Assembly: GCA_937988885.1 (NCBI GenBank)
Contig: CALKHR010000028.1
Location: 1-11,745 of the forward strand
From: an uncultured Roseiflexaceae bacterium
GTDB taxonomy: Bacteria; Chloroflexota; Chloroflexia; Chloroflexales; Roseiflexaceae
Direction: 5' to 3'
DNA length: 11,745 nucleotides
The notes under the pieces were generated by a model. That model made no database searches. It had not been told where the DNA came from and saw only the letters and a list, made by a program, of their open reading frames with translations. Positions 6,989 to 11,745 of this stretch are shown here, piece by piece. Every line of letters begins with the position of its first letter. Position 1 is the first letter of the stretch. Both the position numbers and the translations under genes were made by a program.

Positions 6989-8032
6989 CTAGCCTCCGCC
7001 CACCGCCTTGCCGTGCTCACCAACCCGCGTCGCCTGCGCCTGCGCCCGCAGGGCCAGCTCGGTCGCCAGGAAGCAGTGTTCCTGCGTCATCGCCGTCTCG
7101 GTGCGGTTACGAATATCGGCCACCAACTGCTTACCAAACGGTAACTCGACATCGCTGCAATCGATGTAGCGGGTGCTGGAGCCATCCACCAAGAACAAGT
7201 GGCTGCCACCGGGCCGTCCCGCCAGATCGCAATACTTGCGCACCTCGATGAAGCCATCGGTACCCAAAATCGTCAGGCGACCATCGCCCCAGGTGCTCAG
7301 CCCATCCGGCGTGAACCAATCGACCCGCGCGTAGCCCACACCGCCATCGCCGCGCAGCATCACATCGCCAAAATCCTCGAGTTCCGGGTACTGCGGATGA
7401 TTGAAGTTGCCGACCTGCGAGGCCACCACCTCGGCGGTGCGCGATCCGGTAAAATGCAGGAATTGATCGATCTGATGCGAGGCGATATCGGCTAAAATAC
7501 CGCCGTAGTGCTCGCGCTGAAAGAACCAGGCCGGACGACTGGGGATGTTGGTGCGGTGCGGCCCCAAGCCGATCGTCTGAATCACCCGCCCAATCGCGCC
7601 AGCCGCCACCAGTTCCGAAGCCTTGACGGTCGCGCGATTCTCGAACCGCTCGCTGTAACAGATCGAGTAGATGCGCCCGGTGGCCGCCTGCACCTTGCGC
7701 GCCTCGGCCAACCGCTCGAACGTCGTGAAGCCTGGCTTATCGCTCAACACGTCCTTGCCGTGCTGCATCGCAGCAATCCCGATATTCGCCCGTTCGCTGG
7801 CGATCGCGGCAGTCGCAATCAGATCGAGCGAGGGGTCTTCGAGAATAATGCGCTGATCATTCACTTGGAGAGCATGGGGGTAGCGTGCGTGGAATTGTGC
7901 TGCTAAATCGGGTTCTGGAGCAAAGAAGGAGACGAGTACCGCGCCAGCACGTTCAAGGAGATCGACCATGCCATAAATATGCGCGTGATTAATGCCGATC
8001 ACGCCAAACCGAACCGGGGGTGATTCAGCCAT
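6989..8032 (-). CDS. Gfo/Idh/MocA family oxidoreductase (DKP variant), first gene of the cluster
   Basis: A 347-residue protein with a Gfo/Idh/MocA layout: Rossmann domain about 1-125, substrate domain after it. The dinucleotide loop is unusual, FGVIGINHAHIYG (9-21), with His residues where small residues are usual. The EKP signature is LSDKPGFTT, so Asp98 replaces Glu while Lys99 and Pro100 stay. GGILADIASHQIDQFL supplies Asp182 and His186, so the catalytic Lys-Asp-His set is intact. The family carries out NAD(P)-linked oxidation or reduction of sugars and related polyols. Start ATG at 8032 has GAGGAGAG about 9 nt upstream. It is the promoter-proximal gene, behind a LacI-type operator and near-consensus promoter, so expression should be substrate-induced. 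No signal peptide is seen, so it should be cytoplasmic. An alternative role as a dehydratase or hydrolase using NAD transiently is known in this superfamily and cannot be excluded. Confidence 0.88.
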   Translation of the reverse strand: MAESPPVRFGVIGINHAHIYGMVDLLERAGAVLVSFFAPEPDLAAQFHARYPHALQVNDQRIILEDPSLDLIATAAIASERANIGIAAMQHGKDVLSDKPGFTTFERLAEARKVQAATGRIYSICYSERFENRATVKASELVAAGAIGRVIQTIGLGPHRTNIPSRPAWFFQREHYGGILADIASHQIDQFLHFTGSRTAEVVASQVGNFNHPQYPELEDFGDVMLRGDGGVGYARVDWFTPDGLSTWGDGRLTILGTDGFIEVRKYCDLAGRPGGSHLFLVDGSSTRYIDCSDVELPFGKQLVADIRNRTETAMTQEHCFLATELALRAQAQATRVGEHGKAVGGG

Positions 8033-8077
8033 CGCAATGACTCTCCTCTATTACGATTCTCTTCACTGATCGATGGG

Positions 8078-8093
8078 TGGAAAGCGCTTTCCA
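8078..8093. promoter_or_regulatory. LacI-family operator palindrome
   Basis: TGGAAAGCGCTTTCCA is a perfect 16-bp palindrome with a central CG step and AAAG/CTTT arms, the pattern bound by LacI/GalR-family repressors. With the promoter at 8108-8136 it covers roughly +9 to +24, where a bound repressor would block transcription of the 8032 gene. No LacI-type gene is in the window. CcpA-like or global LacI-family control is an alternative. Confidence 0.72.
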
Positions 8094-8107
8094 GGATGGA
8101 TGCAGCG

Positions 8108-8136
8108 ACTATAGCATGCCCAACACAAGTTGTCAA
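8108..8136 (-). promoter_or_regulatory. Sigma70-type promoter of the five-gene cluster
   Basis: The minus strand has TTGACA at 8131-8136 and TATAGT at 8108-8113, separated by exactly 17 bp. This is a full -35 match and a 5-of-6 -10 match. Transcription would start near 8101, giving a leader of about 69 nt that begins just before the operator palindrome. Confidence 0.75.
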
Positions 8137-8158
8137 ACCGCTTAAAGGCCCGTAAATT
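8130..8158 (+). promoter_or_regulatory. Candidate divergent promoter for cardiolipin synthase
   Basis: On the plus strand TTGTCA (8130-8135) and TAAATT (8153-8158) are 17 bp apart, matching 5 of 6 and 4 of 6 consensus bases. The -35 box overlaps the minus-strand -35 box because TTGTCAA reads as TTGACAA on the other strand. It lies about 90 bp upstream of the start at 8248. It is weaker than its partner and could be chance. Confidence 0.4.
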
Positions 8159-8247
8159 GCTAGCAACGCGGCGGCGGCGCGGTTCCCGTAGAGCGAACCC
8201 AGCCGCACGCAGTAGCCCACGAACCGTGTGAGATAAAGAGAAACGCC

Positions 8248-9741
8248 ATGGAGTTTCCAACCATCAGTTCGTTCTGGCCGATCCTTGCAAGCATCGCCTA
8301 CGTCCTATCGATCCTGATTTGCATCACTGCGCTCTTTGTCGTGCCAGTCAACCGCAAACCCTCCTCGGCTACCGCTTGGCTGATGCTGATTTTTCTCATT
8401 CCTTTCGTTGGGGCGCTGATCTTCGCCATTTTCGGCAGCCCCAAGCTCACGCGCCACCGTCGCGCCAAGCAGGAGCAGATGGACGAACTGCTGCGCCAAG
8501 CGATGATCGCTATCGAGGACGGCAGCAAACGCCTCAAGTTCCTCTCGCCGACGCTAAGTAGCCGCTATCGGCCATTCGTGCAACTGAACGCCAACCTCAC
8601 GCATATGCCCGCGTTCGGCGGCAACCGTGTCGAATTGCTCGACGACTACCAAGGGGCGGTCGATAGTCTGGTCGCGGCCATCGATGCGGCGCAGCGCTAC
8701 GTCCACGTCGAGTTCTACATCTTCGCCGACGACGCGACGGGTGGCCGCGTGGTCGATGCGCTGATCCGCGCCCAACAGCGGGGCGTGGTCTGCCGCGTGC
8801 TGACCGACGACATCGGCAACAGTTCCGATAACAAGGCGCTGCTGCGGCGGCTGAGCGCCCACGGCATCAGCGCCCACGTAATGCTGCCGGTGCGCATCCT
8901 CGATAACGAATGGTCGCGGTTCGATCTGCGCAACCACCGCAAACTCGCCGTGATCGATGGCCTGGTCGGCTTCACTGGCTCGCAAAACCTGATCAACGAC
9001 GACTACAACAAGCGCACAAACAAACGGCGCGGCCTGCACTACATCGAACTGATGGCGCGCCTCGAAGGGCCGATCGTCCATCAACTGAACGCGGTATTCA
9101 TCACCGATTGGTACTCCGAGACCGATGTGCTGCTCGCGCCCGAGAACGCGCCGGAGATGTTCCCGATGCACATCTCGACCCCGGAGGACGACGTGATCTG
9201 CCAGGTGCTGCCCAGCGGCCCGGCCTACGACAACGACAACAACCTCAAGCTGTTCGTTTCGCTCTTTCACGCGGCCCAGCACAGCATCACAATCGCCAAC
9301 CCCTACGTGGTGCCCGACGACGCGATTATGACGGCGCTCACCTCGGCGGCGCAGCGCGGCGTGACGGTGAAGCTGATTGTGTCGGAGATCGGCGATCAAT
9401 TCCTGGTGCATCACGCGCAGCGCTCCTACTACGAGGAGTTGTTGCGGGCGGGGGTGGAGATTCACCAGTATCGCTCGCCCACGCTACTGCACTCCAAGTT
9501 CCTGTGCATCGATGACGACATCGGGGTGATCGGGTCGAGCAATATGGATATGCGCTCGTTCCAGTTGAATTTAGAGGTGTCGTTGGTCTGTTACGACAAA
9601 GGGGTAGTGGCGCAGATGCATGAGGTGCTCAAGGAGTATTTGGCCGAGAGCACGCAACTCACGCTGGAGCAGTGGGAGCAGCGCTCGCGCTTCGTCTTGC
9701 TGTTCGATAATCTGGCGCGACTCACCGCAGCGCTGCAGTGA
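8248..9741 (+). CDS. cls: Cardiolipin synthase (phospholipase D superfamily)
   Basis: A 497-residue membrane enzyme, close to the usual length of bacterial Cls. Two hydrophobic segments (about 9-33 and 41-63) form the N-terminal membrane anchor. They are followed by two phospholipase D domains. Their HKD motifs are NHRKLAVIDG (His230, Lys232, Asp237) with TGSQN, and LHSKFLCIDD (His415, Lys417, Asp422) with GSSNMD. Both are complete, so the enzyme should be active. It condenses two phosphatidylglycerol molecules (or PG and another phospholipid) to cardiolipin and glycerol. ATG at 8248 has only a weak AAAGAGA ribosome site, but it gives the normal N-terminal helix. It is the only plus-strand gene, divergent from the sugar cluster and convergent with modB, 3 bp apart. 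No functional link with either is apparent. Confidence 0.95.
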   Translation: MEFPTISSFWPILASIAYVLSILICITALFVVPVNRKPSSATAWLMLIFLIPFVGALIFAIFGSPKLTRHRRAKQEQMDELLRQAMIAIEDGSKRLKFLSPTLSSRYRPFVQLNANLTHMPAFGGNRVELLDDYQGAVDSLVAAIDAAQRYVHVEFYIFADDATGGRVVDALIRAQQRGVVCRVLTDDIGNSSDNKALLRRLSAHGISAHVMLPVRILDNEWSRFDLRNHRKLAVIDGLVGFTGSQNLINDDYNKRTNKRRGLHYIELMARLEGPIVHQLNAVFITDWYSETDVLLAPENAPEMFPMHISTPEDDVICQVLPSGPAYDNDNNLKLFVSLFHAAQHSITIANPYVVPDDAIMTALTSAAQRGVTVKLIVSEIGDQFLVHHAQRSYYEELLRAGVEIHQYRSPTLLHSKFLCIDDDIGVIGSSNMDMRSFQLNLEVSLVCYDKGVVAQMHEVLKEYLAESTQLTLEQWEQRSRFVLLFDNLARLTAALQ

Positions 9742-9744
9742 CAT

Positions 9745-10581
9745 TCAGATATTGCGGCGCAGAATCCCTTTCACCAGAAACAGCACCGAAAACGAGATCA
9801 CCAGCAGGATGATCGAGAGCGTGAGCGCCACGCTCAGTTCGCGCTCGAAGCCCTGATAGATCGCCAGCGGCATCGTTTGGGTGCGCCCGGGGAAGTTGCC
9901 TGCGAAGATGATCGTCGCGCCGAACTCGCCGAGCGCCCGAGCCCAGGTCATCATCGCGCCGCCGAACAGCGAAGTCCAGGCCAACGGGATAGTCACGTAG
10001 CGCACCACCTGAAACGCATTCGCCCCATCGAGCGCGGCGGCCTGCTCAAGCTCCTGATCGACGCTCTGAAAGCCAGCCGCCGCCGCCTTGATGAAGAAGG
10101 GCGCGGCCACAAACACCTGCGCCAGCACCACCGCCACCTGCGTGAACGCGACCTCGATGCCGATGCTGGCGAGGTACTGGCCCACCAAGCCGCGCCGCCC
10201 GAAGGCGACCAGCAGCGCGATACCGGCCACCGAGGGCGGCAGCACCATCGGCAGATCGATCAGCGTATCGAGCGCGGTGCGCCCCCGAAAGCGCCGACGC
10301 GCCAGCAGATAGGCCAGCGGCGTGCCAGCCAGCAGCGTCAGGCCCACCGAGATCGTCGTGGTGATGATGCTCAGATTCACCGCCTGAATTACTGTACGGT
10401 TCGTCAGATTCGCGAGCAGTTGCGCTGGAGAGATGCGCAGGATCAGCGCTAGCAGCGGCACGATCAGAAACGCCAGCATCGGCAGGCTCGCGATCAACAG
10501 CCAAGCGATGCGGCGTCGGCTGAACGTCTCAGTCTGTGGCGCGGTCAACGGCGATGTGCGTGTCAGGGGTGTTTCTGTCAT
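9745..10581 (-). CDS. modB: Molybdate ABC transporter permease
   Basis: A 278-residue inner-membrane permease with about five to six hydrophobic segments (for example 27-49, 66-93, 250-272). The cytoplasmic EAA loop is at about 179-199 (EQAAALDGANAFQVVRYVTI), the docking site for the ATPase. The segment ALGEFGATIIFAGNFPGRTQ is characteristic of ModB and the related sulfate permease CysT. The adjacent ModA-type binding protein favours molybdate or tungstate. It is longer than typical ModB (about 220-230) because of a polar N-terminal stretch of about 26 residues. ATG at 10581 was chosen; an in-frame TTG at 10665 would begin inside the inverted-repeat region. The ribosome site before 10581 is poor. 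It is preceded by modA; the expected modC does not follow, because the next gene is cls on the other strand. Confidence 0.9.
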   Translation of the reverse strand: MTETPLTRTSPLTAPQTETFSRRRIAWLLIASLPMLAFLIVPLLALILRISPAQLLANLTNRTVIQAVNLSIITTTISVGLTLLAGTPLAYLLARRRFRGRTALDTLIDLPMVLPPSVAGIALLVAFGRRGLVGQYLASIGIEVAFTQVAVVLAQVFVAAPFFIKAAAAGFQSVDQELEQAAALDGANAFQVVRYVTIPLAWTSLFGGAMMTWARALGEFGATIIFAGNFPGRTQTMPLAIYQGFERELSVALTLSIILLVISFSVLFLVKGILRRNI

Positions 10582-10598
10582 GAAGTTTTCGTTTGAAG

Positions 10599-10631
10599 GT
10601 ATTGCGCATCTCAACGGGCCAAACGCAATAC
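10599..10631. repeat. Inverted repeat GTATTGCG/CGCAATAC before modB
   Basis: Perfect 8-bp arms at 10599-10606 and 10624-10631 are separated by 17 bp. The structure ends 17 nt upstream of the modB ATG. In RNA it could mask the weak modB ribosome site, or in DNA serve as a dyad operator. No T-run follows on the minus strand, and it does not match the ModE operator as I know it. Confidence 0.4.
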
Positions 10632-10650
10632 GTTCGATATGATTGGCAAA

Positions 10651-10689
10651 TTGGTGGAAAGCCAAGACGCTCGCTCAATTTCCCACCAA
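10651..10689. repeat. Inverted repeat TTGGTGGAAA/TTTCCCACCAA between modA and modB
   Basis: Arms at 10651-10660 and 10679-10689 pair along 10 bases with one bulged C, around an 18-nt loop. On the minus strand the stem is followed by TTTG, too short a T-run for a strong terminator. Being between the binding-protein and permease genes, it may reduce permease expression or stabilise the modA message. Confidence 0.4.
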
Positions 10690-10751
10690 ACAACGTACTG
10701 CACAGCTTAGCGCATGATAGCGCGCTCGGCAACTACAAATGTTCTACTGCG

Positions 10752-11597
10752 CTATTGCTTCGCGACGACGAAGCCGTATTTCGCCAATACCGCCTGGCCC
10801 ACATCGCTCAGCACGTAATCGACAAACTTCTGCGCCAGTTCGGCCTGTTTGCTGCGCTTGGTCACGGCAATCGGGTAGGTCGCGATCGTGTTGAGCGCGT
10901 CGGGGATATCGAGGGTCGCGATCGAGCCGTCGGTGATGGTGGCGGCGTCGGTGGCGTACACAATGCCCACATCGGCCTCGCCCAAACTCACCTTGCTCAA
11001 CACGGCCCGCACATTCTCCTCGTAGGAAACCACATTCGCCAGCACGGTCGGGCTAAACGTCGCGGTGTACTCGGGCAATTCCGAAGCCTTCGCCAAGAAA
11101 TCGAGCGCATACGCACCAACTGGCACTTCCTTATTCGCCAACACGATCTTCAAGCCAGGCTTCGCCAGATCGGCCAGTGCGCCTACGCCGCCGGGATTGT
11201 CGGACGGATAGACCACCACCAAGCGATTGCGGGCGAACGTCTGCTGGGTGCCGCTGATCACCTCACCCGCCTCGATCACCACCTTCATCTGGCTCGTATT
11301 GGCCGATGCGAACACATCGACGGGAGCGCCCTCCTTGATTTGGGTCGCCAACTGGTTTGATCCTGCAAAGTTGAAGATCACCTCAACACCGCCGTTCGCA
11401 GCGCTGAACTGCTCGCCGATCTCGCCAAAAGCTTCGGTCAGCGAGGCGGCTGCAAACACGATCAGTTCCGCATCGCTGGAAACGGGCGCGGCGGTCGGCG
11501 CGGGGAGATTTGTAGCCGCCGGAGCGGCGGGCTGCGCGCTACCGCAGGCGGTCAGCAGGGCCAGCAACAGCACAACAATCCAAGGAGCACGGCGCAT
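10752..11597 (-). CDS. modA: Molybdate-binding lipoprotein of an ABC transporter
   Basis: A 281-residue exported binding protein. Residues 1-17 are a lipoprotein signal (RR, hydrophobic core, lipobox LTAC) with lipidated Cys18. An Ala/Pro/Thr linker (about 19-42) leads to the mature domain. It opens with ELIVFAAASLTEAFGEIG, typical of ModA; Ser52 and Ser80 (FAGSNQL) match the two oxyanion-binding serines, and the hinge motifs EVPVGAYALDFL and DVGIVYATDA supply the later Ala, Val and Tyr positions. It captures molybdate or tungstate outside the membrane for ModB. ATG at 11597 is preferred: AAAGGA lies 9 nt upstream, and the signal peptide then begins MRRAPWIVV. ATGs at 11606 and 11615 are in frame but badly spaced. 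It is first of the mod pair, 170 bp before modB, so more binding protein than permease is expected. Confidence 0.93.
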   Translation of the reverse strand: MRRAPWIVVLLLALLTACGSAQPAAPAATNLPAPTAAPVSSDAELIVFAAASLTEAFGEIGEQFSAANGGVEVIFNFAGSNQLATQIKEGAPVDVFASANTSQMKVVIEAGEVISGTQQTFARNRLVVVYPSDNPGGVGALADLAKPGLKIVLANKEVPVGAYALDFLAKASELPEYTATFSPTVLANVVSYEENVRAVLSKVSLGEADVGIVYATDAATITDGSIATLDIPDALNTIATYPIAVTKRSKQAELAQKFVDYVLSDVGQAVLAKYGFVVAKQ

Positions 11598-11665
11598 ACA
11601 AGGCATTCCTTTCATACAAAACCATAGCATGCTGGAAAACCTATCAAGCAGAAATGCTGGGAAGC

Positions 11666-11745
11666 TCAGGGAACGAGTGTGGCAGCAGTAGTCGTCTCGC
11701 AGATGTCGAGCCAATTCATAATCGCATCCAACTGGCCGATGCGAA
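11666..11745 (-). CDS. C-terminal end of an unidentified minus-strand gene (partial)
   Basis: One minus-strand frame is open from the window edge to a TGA at 11666-11668, giving 25 residues that include GQLDAIMNWLDICE, a plausible amphipathic C-terminal helix. I cannot recognise a family. It would end 68 bp before modA and could share its transcript. The modA frame is also open here, so the choice of frame is not certain. The 68-bp gap holds the palindrome AGCATGCT (11626-11633) but no convincing promoter; TTGATA and TATGGT are only 15 bp apart. Confidence 0.35.
   Translation of the reverse strand, partial: RIGQLDAIMNWLDICETTTAATLVP

Noticed and set aside
6134..7144. 336-residue plus-strand open frame
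   Set aside because: It lies antisense to two clear oxidoreductase genes, is rich in Arg, His and Gln, and has no recognisable domain; it is a by-product of GC-rich codon use.
8554..9465. 303-residue minus-strand open frame
   Set aside because: It is antisense to the cardiolipin synthase gene, of low complexity (His, Arg, Val), with no domain.
10582..10665. N-terminal extension of ModB from a TTG codon
   Set aside because: It would translate through one inverted repeat, has no ribosome site and adds residues unlike any permease start.
10593..11360. 255-residue plus-strand open frame over modA
   Set aside because: It is a mirror frame of a well-supported ModA gene, with no ribosome site or domain.
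1..11745. tRNA, rRNA, CRISPR array, transposase or prophage gene
   Set aside because: No cloverleaf, no regularly spaced repeat array and no transposase, integrase or phage motif was seen on either strand.

Overview
The window carries nine complete protein-coding genes and two that run off its ends. All but one are on the minus strand; the exception is a cardiolipin synthase gene. The DNA is GC-rich. The paired tandem-domain universal stress proteins, and the Pro/Ala/Thr linker after the lipobox of the molybdate-binding lipoprotein, would fit a Chloroflexota bacterium such as a Chloroflexales or Herpetosiphon relative. That is a guess from protein style; there is no rRNA or marker gene to settle it.

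Layout, left to right. Positions 1-1953 hold two minus-strand universal stress proteins, each with two Usp domains, separated by an RNA-type hairpin and probably driven from a TATAAT promoter near 2019-2024. Positions 1954-2282 hold no gene. Positions 2283-8032 hold a five-gene minus-strand cluster. In transcription order it has a Gfo/Idh/MocA oxidoreductase (6989-8032), a second one (5900-6967), a 295-bp gap, a third (4450-5604), a DUF993/dihydrodipicolinate-synthase-like aldolase (3249-4436) and an AP-endonuclease-2-type sugar isomerase/epimerase (2283-3107). Positions 8033-8247 are a divergent control region. On the minus strand it has a near-consensus sigma70 promoter (TTGACA, 17-bp spacer, TATAGT) followed by a perfect 16-bp LacI-type palindrome. 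A plausible plus-strand promoter shares its -35 region. Positions 8248-9741 encode cardiolipin synthase. It ends 3 bp from the converging modB (9745-10581), which follows modA (10752-11597) across a 170-bp gap with two inverted repeats. No modC ATPase is present. The last 80 bases read as the C-terminal end of an unidentified minus-strand gene.

How the genes may work together. The five-gene cluster looks like a pathway for an unusual sugar, polyol or glycoside. NAD(P)-dependent oxidation or reduction by up to three Gfo/Idh/MocA enzymes would combine with isomerisation or epimerisation by the metal-dependent TIM-barrel protein and carbon-carbon cleavage or dehydration by the DUF993 aldolase. 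A LacI-family repressor, not in this window, would sense the substrate. The substrate cannot be read from sequence. This cluster and its operator are the best candidates here for an undescribed system. The other genes are ordinary housekeeping or stress functions.
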